A stretch of 64,000 nucleotides of DNA, taken from NCBI GenBank assembly GCA_018894105.1, contig CM032123.1, forward strand, positions 22,297,744 through 22,361,743. Direction: 5' to 3'. This document shows positions 45,361 to 57,676 of this stretch, piece after piece. Position 1 is the stretch's first letter. Each line of letters starts with the position of its first letter. The translations under genes and the position numbers were made by a program. Under the pieces are notes generated by a model, which did not search any database, was not told the origin of the DNA, and was given only the letters and a program-made list of their open reading frames with translations. The DNA is from Jacaranda mimosifolia (Eukaryota > Streptophyta > Magnoliopsida > Lamiales > Bignoniaceae).

Positions 45361-47870
45361 TTTTTTTTTTCTCTTCCCATTTACACGTATACATATGTCC
45401 ATCCTTTTTAACATGTTGGAAAATGAAAAGCTCAATGTTTATACTTCTGGTTTACATAAAAGGTTTGATGTTGAAAAGTAGCATTGGGTGTGTCTTGCTT
45501 CGGTTATACTTCTGGTTTACACTTCATGAGATTTGAGGTTTGGTGCAGCACATCACAGTTGAACCTTACAGTTATCTTTCTGATGGAGGACTCATTTTTA
45601 GCTCACTGTAACAGAACCTTTTGGTTGGAATGGTAAAAAGAGTGGGGCTGAATTCTGTTTAGATGTTTTGGGCATTTGGTCTCCTTGCTGATATGGGGAC
45701 TATTTTTGGATGCTACTTTTTAAGCTTTTTCTGCTCCTTTGGATGCTGGAACTTGCTGTCAGTTAATATATACCTATCTGCTGGTTGATGTGGTTTAATT
45801 TTCTAAATTTGGTTTATTTTGTCTGGTTGTTTTGATTGAATCTTGCTGCTGCCTGTAAGTGCTGTTTTGGGTTTTAAACCGCTCGCTTTAGAGTGTCTTT
45901 AGGCTTGAAAGTGCAGTAGTTTGCTGCTGCTGCTTTTGAAGCAGAATTTTCAGAAAATAGTATCTTCTGTGATAAGTGTATTCATTTGCAGATTATTATT
46001 GTTCATCTGGTATTCGAATGCTGAGCTGCCCTATGGTTTGATTTTATGGTTATCAGCCTTTGTTTTTTGAACTCCTTGTCTTGTTGAGGGGTCCTAATTT
46101 TTGGCTTCTGTTGGTTGGGAATTAGTGCTGAAATTATGTGGCTGATTTGGCTTGATTAATTGAGTCTTGACATAGACTCCAGAAACTCGAAACTACTGGC
46201 ATCTTGGTTTTCTTGTTCTTTCGAAAGGCTGGAAGTTTTTTGGCATGGCTAAGTTTTGGGCAGCCTACTGTTGGAGCCTGCATTCTGTAATCTGTCCTGG
46301 ATGTTTGTTTTGTTAATTTTATTGCAATTGCCTGTTTTGGAATTCGAAATCTGGATCAAGCTGAGCGCCCATCAAAATGCTGAAATTGCTGAAGTGGATA
46401 ACCGAACCCTTGGTCTGAGAGTTTTGGAGTGATTGGGGATTAGTTTTGCAGAATTGGGAAGTCGAACCTGGGACCTCCCTGCCGCCCACTAATATTCGCT
46501 GGAAATGCTGAATCTGGGATTCCAAATCCTCGCCAAGACGCATGGGACATTGAATTGAACACGGAAGACGGAAGCAATCTCCTTAATTTGACAAATGGGG
46601 TGTCTCTTTTGCTGATGTTGAGACTTGATACTAGACTCCTAAAATGGTGCATTTGATACGCAAATATGCCGCACATGCTGGAGACAGAAATTTGGCAGCA
46701 TTAAATGGTGTAATTGCTTTTGAAGGTTGACCTTTTTATTATGTTATTTAATTTCTCTTCATTTTTTTAGAGGGAGAATTGTTTGTAAGTCCCTTTAATT
46801 TTGGAAATGTGTTGTAAGGGAAGTAAGTACTTCTTTGTTTTGATTTGATCAAATAATTTCCTCTTGTAATGCTCCTTTTGGTTTTTAATATATCTTGAAC
46901 TTATTCCAAGTTTGTCTCAAAATTGTCAATGTGATGCCGCTCTTCTTGGGAGTTTCTGTTATCTTTTCAATTTCTTCCTCTCAAAAATAATTTAGAAAGA
47001 TGAGCATGTTCAGCTGGTCGTTATATGTGAGCATTTTGAATCCTCTATTCGATTGTCTATTTTATTTCTTATTTTGATGTGATGTATATTTGATAAGCGT
47101 ATGTGATTCTCAATTAGTTATTTTTATAAAGAAATATTTAATATACATATCATATATCTATAAAATGAAATACAAAACATAAATTGATATTTGAGGAGTT
47201 GATTTCATGCACAAATTCATTTTTCACCACTCATTTATATGCTTTTTTCACCAAACTATGAATGCATTGAACTAGCAAGCGGCAACTGTGCAATGTAACC
47301 GTATCTATTGTCTGGTAGAATTAATCGTTATATCTTACAACGAACACTATATATATATATTTACTTATTTTTTTTCTATGCTATATATGTAGTAAAACAA
47401 TTTGTAGTCGTCCAAATTTTTTTAAGAGGATAACTTGCTTCTTGAATCTAAACAAACCCAAACAATTCCTTGAATTCAAACGAATTTGAATACAAACAAT
47501 GATGATCTTATCAAATTCAAATTCTAATACACTTGCAAAACTATGTCTACAGTTTTGTTATAGGTTAAATGTACAAATACCAACTAGTTAAAATTCTTTA
47601 AAGTCACTATAAATTTAATTCGATGCAGTGATATTATTATAAGAAAATGTATAAGAGAGCATCTTTTGCAGTCTTACAGGCTATAAAATTAATATATATT
47701 TTTCCAAGCAAGATAGCTTTATAAAGTGACATCACAAGATTTAATTAGTACCTAACAAGAAATAAATAAAAAACAGTGGTGGCTATACCTTGCATATAGA
47801 GTTTGGTAAGTAATCTTGTCCAAATTTTGGTTGATATTTATAAATTATAATGATGCGAATCATGAATAAC
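45361..47870. other. GUX 3' UTR and downstream DNA
   Basis: The first few hundred bases are presumed 3' UTR. From about 45480 to 46940 the sequence is T/G-rich and less AT-rich than the surroundings, with a short (GCT)n near 45928, but no frame, exon or domain is supported. Beyond 47000 it is AT-rich. Confidence 0.45.
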
Positions 47871-47877
47871 CCTGAAA

Positions 47878-48051
47878 ATGATGTGCAAGGGCAAATACTC
47901 TACAAGGATCTTGGCAAAACAGGCCATCGAATTTGACATTCGACAACTGGAGAAACTTGATAAGTCATTCAATCATATATTTATTCACATGGAGGCTGAA
48001 GCTAATCATTTCAATCGTCACCAGCTTGGATCAGGTGAAAGTAGTGGTTGA
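47878..48051 (+). CDS. Short ORF, 57 aa, unrecognised
   Basis: Starts ATGATGTGCAAGGGC and ends GGTTGA. The middle is rich in charged residues with a helical look: QAIEFDIRQLEKLDKSFNHI and HMEAEANHFNRHQLG. The composition is more protein-like than the flanks. No domain is recognised; the first 50 bases are also open in another frame. Could be an exon or a pseudogene remnant. Low confidence. Confidence 0.2.
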   Translation: MMCKGKYSTRILAKQAIEFDIRQLEKLDKSFNHIFIHMEAEANHFNRHQLGSGESSG

Positions 48052-49400
48052 AATGGAGGCAATTAAGATGTACATGTTATGAATTAGAAGATATTCCAAC
48101 TTCATCAGCATTAGTAGCACTTGCAATTCAGAACCTAGATATATTTATCAATTAATTATAGTATAAAAGAAGCAATAAGTATATATATATATATATATAT
48201 ATATTGTAGTATCCTGAAAGGTAATGAAAAAGAGTAAGCTGAGTGTATATAATTAATATGTACTTGAGCTTTCCTGCACCTCATGCTAGATGGATTGTTG
48301 TTCAACTTCAACCAGTTAAGAGATGTTGTAGTGGTATCCGATGTCATAATGTACTGTTTTGATCATCTTTTTCTTAATTTGCATTTTAATCATGCATTGA
48401 AGAAAAATAAAGACTTTATTACAACTATCGTAATATATTTAATGTAATTAACGACAAGTACTGCGTAATAAGGTTCATGAGTTTTAATTGCGCGCAGTTA
48501 AACCAAGAATACTTTTTGCAAAGTACTCATAAACACAACGGCATCCAAATTGGGTTTGGCTACAAGAAAATATAATTGCAAACTTGGTCATCAAAGAGTA
48601 ACGCATCCATCAAAAGGTGAGGCACAACTTAATTATATCATTAAATTTTCTAAACATAATGGATTGAAAAATAAAAATATAAAACCTTGGTTTCCAATTT
48701 TTTCTGCACGACAAAAATTACAAGGAATATTCCATTCATATTGTCCCATTTTCTGCCTTTCAAACAATTGCTACAAGCCACATATCAATGTCTTTCTTCA
48801 ACATCCATAATTTTTGCCTGTAACTCTTATTTAAATATTATCATCCTAAGCAAATATTTAAAATAGTTTGCCAAAAAAAAAAAAAAAAAAAAGAAAAAGG
48901 CAAAATGTTTTAGGTACCGTTAAGAAATGCCATAAAATTTAAATAATTGTATCAAAATCGCATAACAAGTTGGAAATAAACTGAAACATAATAAATTAGG
49001 TAGATTCAGTAGGATGCAAATAACTTCAACAATGTATAACATTGGTGAAAAGTTAGAAATAATTAGAAAGAAAGCAAAATGACTTACAATATTGTTAGTT
49101 ATGAAATTTTTAATAGAGGAGAAGCTATCATGTTGAACCACAGAATGAGGGACTAAACGTAAGATACTTCCTCTCTTGAGCAACTTCAGTTAAAAACATG
49201 TGATTTTGTGTTCCCCTGATGGGGGATCAAAATGATAGTATCAAAGACATCAAATGTATGTGTTAAGCCCTTGTTTCTACTTATTTTAATATTAAATTGA
49301 GGACTTAATAAATGATATTTATTGTTAAAAATTAGTTCTCTTCATAATTGATGAGAATTTGGATTTGCATAAACATAAGTTGAAGAATTCAAAAAGAGAC
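48052..49400. other. AT-rich intergenic DNA
   Basis: Contains a (TA)n microsatellite at about 48180-48204 and an A tract of about 19 at 48874-48892. The open frames 48550-48810 and 48920-49183 have no support. Confidence 0.5.
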
Positions 49401-49419
49401 AAACGTAACTTGACCTAAA

Positions 49420-50210
49420 TTTTGGTAAAAGTTGGCATGATTTCTCTTCGTAAATGAGAGGAGGCCGAATCTCTAGCTAAAATAACTAAGAGTGAAGTTA
49501 GAAAGTTCTTTTGAAGAAATGTTGTCCGTAGATTAGGAATACCTGGTGAGTTGATTTCTGAGAATGGGCATACTTTCAAGGGAAAAAGGTACAAAGCTTG
49601 TGTGAAGAACTCGACATCCAACAAAGGTTTAATTAGCTCAATATCACAACCTCAAACAAATTGCCACGTGGACGTGATGAACAGAATAATAATAATAATA
49701 ATTCAGGGTTAAAGAATAAGATTAAAGGAGCGGGAGGATTATGGGTAGATGAGTTACCAGGGCTGGGGTACTTTGGTTGTATCAGATGACTCTCCGTGCG
49801 AATTGCAGCCGAGAAAGTCCTTTCACACTCGTACATGGCGCCGATGCTCTTATTCTAGCAGAAGTGGGCACGAAATACCTACGACCTGAGCACAATGAAG
49901 CAGTCACTAGACTTATATTGGAACAGAAAAAGAGTCAAGCCCTTGATGACGAAATACAAGCAAAGAGTGCAGGCTTCCTTTAACAAGAAGGTGAAAAGTA
50001 GGAGCTTTCAAGTGGGAGATATGGTTTTGAGAAGAATTGATGCTACTAGAATTCCTGGAAAGTCGGAGCTAAGCTGGGGACCTCTTTAAGGTCATGAAGG
50101 TACTGCCCGATGGAGCTTATAATGAACTAATGAGTGAGAATGGCAAAGCATTGTCGCGACCTTGGAATATTGTTAATTCAAGTTCTTCACTTAAGGTAAT
50201 CCTAGTCAGT
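49420..50210 (+). pseudogene. gypsy (Tat-type) integrase and C-terminal domain, broken
   Basis: Blocks in order: ITKSEVRKFF*RNVVCRLGIP-like, GELISENGHTFKGKRYK, EELDIQQRFN*, HVDVMNRI, then GLKNKIKGAGGLWVDELPG. In the next frames come ESPFTLVHGADALILAEVG (49810-49880), AGFLQEGEK-like, FQVGDMVLRRIDATRIPGK and VLPDGAYNELMSENGKALSR. These are the integrase catalytic core end and the GPY/F-like C-terminal module of Tat-type gypsy. An (AAT)n run at about 49684-49702 sits inside the coding region. The N-terminal zinc finger, RT and gag are absent. Confidence 0.85.
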
Positions 50211-50964
50211 CAAAAAATAGGTTTTCTAGCCTATGTTATCTATTTCCATTTTCATTTCTATAAAATGGCTCTCTGCCATCATTAAACGACAATTAGCTAA
50301 GCCATTAATCTTCAAAGTAATTTTAATACCACGTGACCAGCATAACACCAAACTAATACGCTTGCTAGGTCCTCTTAACTTATTTGCAAAATGGCTCTTA
50401 TTGCCGTATTCAATAAATTACTCACCAAAATAATGACTTGAGAAGTAATCTTTGTTAGCGTTAAAAATGCCATGGTTAAAGCAGCTCGGCATGCTTCCAC
50501 ATATTTCAGCAGTTCGCTAAAGGTCAAGAACAAAATGATCACGCATAAAAACAAAAGATTGTCCACAAAGGGGAAATGACCACTTGGTTCATAGTCGTTA
50601 GAAAAACCTTTAGATGGAAACAACAAATTTGACAGTGATCTTGAGGAGTGAGGACACTCTCCTTAAGGTGATTTTTGCCCCCACTCTAAAGAGTTGCCAA
50701 TGGAGCTAATATGGCAATTCACCCCCAGGATACAACAAAACCACCAAACTCTGCAAGTGGCAACTTGAAGAGTTCCTTCAGAACTTCTTTTATGATTTCT
50801 AATAATATATTTGTAAAGAACAGAGGTTGCAGAATTATTTTTCTAGCTTGTTTTCTTAGCATTAAATTCGAGAGAGCCATGTGTATTTATAATCAATGAA
50901 ACAGTACATCCATTAACTATGAACTGGTACACCCTTTGAGTTAAACAATATGTTTATTTAACTC
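50211..50964. other. Non-coding DNA after the gypsy integrase, perhaps LTR remnant
   Basis: No frame is convincing. The stretch at 50640-50900 (GTGAGGACACTCTCC ... AATCAATGAAACAG) has the look of a gypsy LTR's R/U5 region, but no terminal TG...CA pair was recognised. Confidence 0.3.
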
Positions 50965-51320
50965 AAATCATCTGATACAACTTTTCATGATAAATTAAAT
51001 CTTTTCATAGAAGATATGACCTTTATTTTATTTCTAATTAAATAATAATTTTATAATTAAATAATTACGTAAATAAAAATGAAACAAGTAACTTGTAGAA
51101 TATTATTAATTTACACGCACGCATGCTAAGTGCTTTTAAATATAAATAATATATATTAGCTCCCACACTTTCCATGATCTTTTATTCAGATTATATACTA
51201 CAAGTACTTTATATACGATAAAACTCTTTCTCTATTTTCCTATGTGGGAAAAACTCCCACATAATTCTTCTCTTTTCTTTTTTTTTCTTTCAATACACAA
51301 GCTAACAATATATTCCAACA
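50965..51320 (-). repeat. 3' LTR (left copy) of the copia element
   Basis: Shares with the right copy AAATCATCTGATACAAC at the left boundary and ATTCCAACA at the right boundary. On the minus strand it starts TGTTGGAATATATTGTTAGC. ATGTGGGAAAAACTCCCACAT (51242-51262) is a perfect hairpin. Confidence 0.85.
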
Positions 51321-51893
51321 ATCATCCACTTAGATTGTCGTATTGAACAGATATAAGTCTTGACAAACTTATGCATACAAGAAGGTATCTTTCGATTTGA
51401 ACCTTCAATTAGTACAAGTATTTCAAAGTTTTAATAAAATCAATGGTGGCCTTAAGCTCTAAACCATGATTCCTATCCATTAAAATTGGAAATACCGCAC
51501 ACATAAGTTATCTAATCATAAAAGAAGCTCTTATTAACCTTGAGCACTTGTTATGGCCGTGTGCTCCATCTGGTTTCATGAACATATACAAAGGTTAACG
51601 TCAAACCTCTGCTAAAAGCGGTACCACTTCTAATGTTCATATAGGTGAAGTTTCATTACACCCCTGTTATTTTAGGCAAAACTTCATTAAGAGTAAGCTA
51701 CTCACCCTAACTATTATAACAATATCGCACCAACACAAGTGTTAGTACCTCAATCAGTTGTTAGTAACTTGTTTGTACCCATTCCAATGGAGGTAGATCT
51801 CACTAAATCTCTCGGGAGTCCCTTAGTAAAAGGATCTGCCAAATTATCACATGAACGGACATAAATTATTGTGACTATTCCATCCGATATCAA

Positions 51894-52169
51894 CTATCTC
51901 ACATATTCGCGCCTTAAACTTATATGCTTAGATTTAGCATTATAGATCTTGCTGAATGCCCTAGACATAGTAGCTTCACTATAGCAATATAAAGAAATGG
52001 CTGACATCGATTGTGGCCACAACTCTATATCCAAAAGTAAATTTCTTGGCCATTCTCCTTCTTTGCATGTAGCCAATGCGACAAATTCAGATTCCATGGT
52101 GGAGTGAGTGATACATGTTTGTTCTTTGAACCCCAACAAACAGCTCCACCACCTAAAGTAAATACCCAA
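51894..52169 (-). pseudogene. copia RNase H, degenerate
   Basis: FKEQTCITHSTMESEFVALATCKEGEW corresponds to the RNase H block K-Q-T-C-I-x-x-S-T-M-E-S-E-F-x-A-L, and AKSKHISLRREYVR to the terminal RHI block. The catalytic CDSQAA block reads CYSEATMSRAF, so the third acidic residue has been altered. Confidence 0.75.
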
Positions 52170-52224
52170 CCAGACATGGATTTATATCACTTGCACTAGT
52201 TATCCAACTAGCATCAGTAAAGCT

Positions 52225-53189
52225 TTATATTATCGTTGGATAATTTTTATAAAATAATCCAAGATTAATGGTTCTTCTAGGATATCCTAGAACTCTAGCA
52301 ATTGCTTTCCAATGATCGGTACTAGGGTTACTCGTGTACCTTGATAACTTAAGTACAACGAAAGCAATATCTGGCCTAGTGCAATGTGTGGCATACATAA
52401 GAATTCCTATTGCACTAGCATATTCTACTTGAGCAACAGCTTTACCAAAATTTCCAATAAGCTTAGTAGAGACATCGTATGGAGTATTAAATTCCTTTAT
52501 ATTCAAATGTTTAAACTTATGTAATAATTTTTCGATATAGTGGGATTGGCATAAAGCATAGCCCTCACTATGTTTCTTTACTTTAATATCTAAGATAGTA
52601 TCTACCTCACCTAAATCCTTCATCTTGAATTGTGAGGATAAATACTTCTTAGTTTCCATCACTCCCTTCAAATTTGTACCAATGATGAGCATATCATCAA
52701 CATAAAGGCAGGCAATCACTCCATATTCGTCTGTGAACTTAGAATATACACATTAATCAGCATTGTTATAAACAAAGCCATGAGAAAGTATCACAGAATC
52801 AAACTTTTCATGCCACTATTTTGGTGCTTGCTTTAAGCCATATAGTGACTTGATTAATTTGCAAACTTTCTTTTCATTTCTGGAAGGACAAAGCCCTCAG
52901 GTTGTTCCATGTACACCTCTTCATCCAAGTCACCATTTAAAAAGGCTGTCTTAACATCCATTTGATGAACATATAACTTATATATAGATGCTAGTGCAAG
53001 CAGTACTCTAATGGATGTTATTCTAGCCATAGGTGCAGAGGTATCAAAATAGTCTATGCCTTTCTTCAGCTTGAAACCTTTTGCCACCAACCTAGCTTTA
53101 AAGGTTTTTATAGACCCATCTATATTATATTTTCTCCGAAATACCCATTTACAGCCAAAAAGCTTTAGAGCCAGGTGGCAGGTCTGCAA
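52225..53189 (-). pseudogene. copia reverse transcriptase, broken
   Basis: Segment 53189-52854: FGCKWVFRRKYNIDGSIKTF then KARLVAKGF, FDTSAPMARITSIRVLLALA and QMDVKTAFLNGDLDEEVYM. Segment 52719-52225: CLYVDDMLIIGTN (active site), FKMKDLGEVDTILDIKV, MYATHCTRPDIAF. The sequence between (52720-52853) continues the domain in other frames (SLYGLKQAPKxWHEKFD-like) with an interrupting stop. The upstream linker is visible at 53339-53190. Confidence 0.9.
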
Positions 53190-53350
53190 GAACCAACGTA
53201 TTATTAGCTAACAATGAATCAATTTCATCATTTATGGCTTCCTTCCAAAAAGCTGAATCTCTTGAAGCCATAGCTTCCTTAAATGTTTTAGGATCCCCTT
53301 CAACATTGAAAATGATGGGTATTTCTTTGAGTCCATAAGGTGGATAAATT

Positions 53351-53717
53351 AAATCATCTGATACAACTTTTCATGATAAATTAAATCTTTTCATAGAAGA
53401 TATGACCTTTATTTTATTTCATAATGAAATAATAATTTTATAATTACATAATTATGTAAATAAAAATGAAACAAGTAACTTGTAGAATATATTAATTTAC
53501 ACGCACGCGTGCAAAGTGCTAAGTGCTTTTAAATATAAATAATATATATTAGCTCCCACAATTTTCACAATCTTTTATTCAGATATTATATACTACAAGT
53601 ACTTTATATATGATAAAGCTCTTTCTCTATTTTCCTATGTGGGACAAACTCCCACATAATTCTTCTCTTTTCTTTTTTCTTTTCTTTCAATACAGAAGCT
53701 AACAATATATTCCAACA
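53351..53717 (-). repeat. 5' LTR (right copy) of the copia element
   Basis: Matches 50965-51320 almost throughout. Differences include an extra AAGTGCT in the right copy after CACGCGTGC and one or two small indels. On the minus strand, immediately downstream is TTGTATCAGATGA, a degenerate echo of the PBS TGGTATCAGAGC. Confidence 0.85.
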
Positions 53718-54890
53718 ACAGCTCGAAAAAAAAAAAGGACTTGGAGAAACATTCTTTTGGCATAGGGAACCTCTTCCTCTATCTCTTCATCAGTTTCGTT
53801 GGGAAGATCTTCTCCTTCAAGAAAATTTTTGCACTAGGACTAAAAAAGTAGAAAGGACTAAAAAATCCCAATGAATTAAAAAGAATAATTAAATAAAAAA
53901 GGTTGGAGAGCCTAAATTAATTAAGCACAACAAGAAGCGAATTAAAACCCTAATTGGTCCAAGCCCATTAATAAATAAATTATAAGTACTAAGCCCCAAA
54001 GAGAATGTAGGGATGAAAAATCATTCGCAAAGAATTGTAAAACTTCGAGAATATTCAAGAACTAAGAACTCTCTGCACTGCATGCATTCCAAAGGAAAAA
54101 GCCTGAAATTTTTTTAACTACCAAAAGGACCCTGGCTCCATTTTCATGCAGCATTTTCTTGGCGACATTTGAGGAAACTCTGAACGACAAAGAAAGATTT
54201 AATTGGGGAGAGAATCCAAAAATAAAAAATTGATTGGGGAGTGCATACCAAGAAAAAATAAGTAGGAACTGAATCATAAATTGAAAGTAGCCTTCTTATT
54301 TCTAATTAACTGTTAATATAAATTGATATATAACAAATAATTATTATGTCAAAAGTTTACGAAATTTTTCATTATGTTTTAATCATATAATGATATAGAT
54401 GCATACTACTTAGTCCTTTGCCACGTTGTGCGTCTCGATTTTTAGTTATTGCTTTTGATTGATTTTCCTTAGAATTCGATCAGGTTTTTTACTTCAAAAA
54501 CCACTTGTTTTTCTTTGCACAACCCTAAAAAATTCAAATCCATAAGGTGTATAGCATTCACGTCGCATTTATTTTTATCTTAAAAATTGTATGGTTAATT
54601 AGACAAAGACCTCAAAGTATTAATTTGTTGCACTTTCAATCAATCATTTAAAGAAGCTTAGATTTACCAACAACTAGTTTATAAAATTTTGTTTTTATTT
54701 ACTATTATATATGTACATCAAGGACTTCTGAATAAAATCGGAGGCCTAAGGCGAAATATGAAAATGAGGCCTTCAATATATTTAATGAAAAATAAGTACC
54801 ACAAGAAAGTTAAATTTCTAGTATACATGATTTCTCTTAAACATTTTGTATTTTGTAAGAAAAAAATTACCAAATAAATATTACAGTCTA
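53718..54890. other. Intergenic DNA
   Basis: AT-rich, with no supported gene. The ORFs 54062-54277 and 54689-54877 have no domain. Confidence 0.5.
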
Positions 54891-57676
54891 TGTAACACTC
54901 TTAAAATTTGATATTTTTGAAAAAAAAGGATTTAAAAATCAAGATATTGGCTAGTCGGATTTTAGGGCCCAAAAAATTAATAAAAAGGACTTAATTGCAT
55001 GGAAATTGAAAGTTTTGGGGTCAAATTGCAAATTGAGAAGACTTGATTGAACCACATTTAATTATTCTAGGGGTTTGCATGGAATTACTTTTGGCCAATT
55101 GGCTCGAATTGAGGCACTAATAAGTCTAGGGGCTGAATTGAAGATTGCTTAATATTTGGGAGGTCATGATTGAAGGTTGGATTGAAATCCTAGGGTCAAT
55201 CTGTGAAGCTGGATATCTTCATCTTATATATCCTCCCCTCCCCCCCCAATTTTCTCCATTCTTCACCCACGTCCATCTCCCTCACCATTCTGGCGATGCC
55301 CCGAATCAGAAAATTAAACCAACCAAAACACTCCTCACCTCCTTAAGAGTTGATTGATGCTACATGCAATTGGACTTTACCAGTGAACGACAGAGAAGTG
55401 GAAGCTTGAAATCGAGAAGGGATGGCAACGAGTCCGGCGAGGCAGTGGTGGAAATTGAATTCTGGGTGGAAAAACTTGTAGAGCTCAGGTCAAGGAGTAA
55501 TTTGGTGTATTGGGTTTTGAAATTGGGCCACCGTCGGCGGCGAAAATTGGAAAATACCGTGATGGCGGATGTGGTGGTGTAAGCTTCAAGGCTTTAATTG
55601 AGGGTAAAATTGGCAACAAAACTCAAAGTTGATCGGGGCATTAGGTTCGTGCAGCTGAAATGCACCTAACGTTGGTGGTGGTGAGCTTTTCTGGTGGCGG
55701 ACGGTAGTGAATGGGCAGTTTCCTCGTCTCATCACAAGGAACACATGCGCGGAAGCTGATCATGGTTTTGGGGCTCCGTTAATCAAATCTTGGGTAAAGA
55801 CTTGGAATTGGAATTGATACCTTATACCGTCATTTCTTCTAAATCTTGTGTATTGTTGAGGAATTGATGTAAGAATTTGCTATGGGAATTAGGGTGGACC
55901 ATGCATGTGAAATTTTGTAACTTAGTGGACCTAGATTTGCATTATTTTATGATAATTTTGTGATTAACTGAGTTAATTAAAAGAGAAAACCCTAATTTTG
56001 TGAATTGAGACCTAAGTAATAAAATTGCGTTGTTGAGTATAATTGGACTGTTATTATTAACTTGGCACGATACTACGAGGATAATTATGTGAATAAGGAC
56101 TTGATATTATCCCATTCTCGAGATCCCATTCTCGAGATCGGTGTATTTAGCATCTTCTTTATCGAGAATGTCGATCGAATCCCTTAACTATCGATTTAGC
56201 TGATTAAGAATTGATTTTAGATCGTTATTTGTCTGATTGTAATTTTAAGGTCGAATAAGGATTTTGACCATGGATTTAATCTTTTGGTTAGGTGAGAAAG
56301 AAGTGGGTCTCATGGACCAGTAGTCGATGATTGTAATTTTCTGAGACTACGGAGGTGATGGTCTGCCAATCTGGCACATTCTTACACCTATTTATCCTTG
56401 TGATAAACCCTTATGTAGGTTAGACTGGTTTCTATTTTATACTGTATCTTGGTTATTCAAATATGTGATTATTCAGAATCTTGCTTGTTATCTATTAACT
56501 GATTGGTATATCCCTGTGAGGATTGCTTTATAAAATTTGTTCTGATACGAACTTAGTAATTTCTGTTTTGACGCTAAGAACGCACACTGTCTCGATCAGT
56601 TTGAACTCGTCCTGCCTGTTATATGTTTGGTCTTGTTCAGTTATTTGAGCCTATTTTGTAAGTTAATAATTTGCCATGTTGGCATATTTGGACTGTTATA
56701 CGTTGTACTGTTGCCTCATCGACAAATCCAATTGATTGATATATGTTATATGTACGGAGATATGTTTGGGTTGAGTGCTAATCCTAGCAGAATGCTTGGT
56801 TATATGGGACATGCTAGGGATTCTCCTAGGTGTTAGTGATATGCTAGGGATACTCCTAGGTATCAACGATATGCTAGGGATACTCCTAGGTATTAGCAAT
56901 ATACTAGGGATACTCCTAGGTATCGGCGGTGTGCCAAGGATACTCTTGGGCATCAGCGATGTGCTAGAGATACTCCTAGGCATCTAATTTGTGTCAAGCT
57001 GTCACGCTTGGATATGTCTGATCGATTGGAATAAGGTTGTTCTGATATGCATGTTAAGTTTGTTCTGTTGAATTGCATATAACTTAAGTTTGTTTATTCT
57101 GATTGTATCTGATTGTTTGTGAACTATACATGGAACAATAAGGACAGAGAGATTCCTATTTGCTAAAATTGTTATTTGTATCTGATATGTTCTTGTTCTA
57201 ACTGTTAAATTATGATTTGTTGAGTTGATTCTTCCTCGACAGATCCCTACTGCTTATGATTACAATTATCCCTCACTAAGTCCTTGGACTTACCCTCCTG
57301 CATTATCTTGATTTTCTCATACTGGACTGAGTGATGAGCTTGGACTCTAGGTTTGGATCGGCGAACACATTTTGTAATAGAAAAGATGTTTGTAAATGCT
57401 TATGGGTACCTTTGGATATTTTGTTTAACTTAGAGAGGTTGTGATATGTTAGGTCTGAATTAAATATTGGCAGTATGTATATATTATGTTGAATATTATG
57501 AAATCATCTGTGGCATGTATATAGTACTTTTGTGGAAGTTTGATTAAGTTGAAGGTACTGCTGTCTCTGATAAGTTTTGAAAAGTTCTGACGGGCCTATT
57601 GATTGTTTATAGGTTAAGATTTAAGACTGAGCAGGTGACATCTCAACTTAGGAATTATTCTGAGTGGGGTGCTACA
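54891..57676 (+). repeat. Solo LTR, 2.8 kb, Tekay/Del-like, with near-perfect TSD
   Basis: Starts TGTAACACTCTTAAAATTTG and ends GAGTGGGGTGCTACA. The flanking pentamers are GTCTA (54886-54890) and ATCTA (57677-57681), 4 of 5 matching. No PBS, pol or PPT is inside. It shares the family layout: a GC-richer zone near the first fifth, a GGTGATGGTCT motif, and CTCACTAAGTCCTTGGACTT at about 57273. The 30-bp tandem repeat at 56811-56990 lies within it. ORFs at 55145-55582 and 56627-56987 are not genes. Confidence 0.8.
56811..56990. repeat. 30-bp tandem repeat, 6 units, palindromic core
   Basis: Unit boundaries fall exactly every 30 bases (56811, 56841, 56871, 56901, 56931, 56961). The consensus contains ATGCTAGGGATACTCCTAGG. 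In each good unit CTAGG and CCTAG are inverted around a 6-base loop, giving short hairpins. Read as protein it gives a spurious 10-aa repeat on either strand. Confidence 0.9.

Larger units (their letters stand above)
50965..53717 (-). mobile_element. Ty1/copia element, internally deleted, with both LTRs
   Basis: Two direct repeats of 356 and 367 bp flank an internal region that reads, on the minus strand, RT then RNase H. Gag, protease and integrase are missing: the right LTR abuts the segment just before RT. A polypurine sequence AAGTGGATGAT lies next to the LTR start TGTTGGAATATATT at 51320. The two LTRs are similar over their whole length, differing by scattered substitutions and small indels, so the insertion is among the younger ones in the window. 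Confidence 0.85.

Noticed and set aside
56627..56987. Leu/Ile-rich repeat protein on either strand
   Set aside because: A translation of the 30-bp DNA tandem repeat within a solo LTR; open on both strands because of the palindromes.
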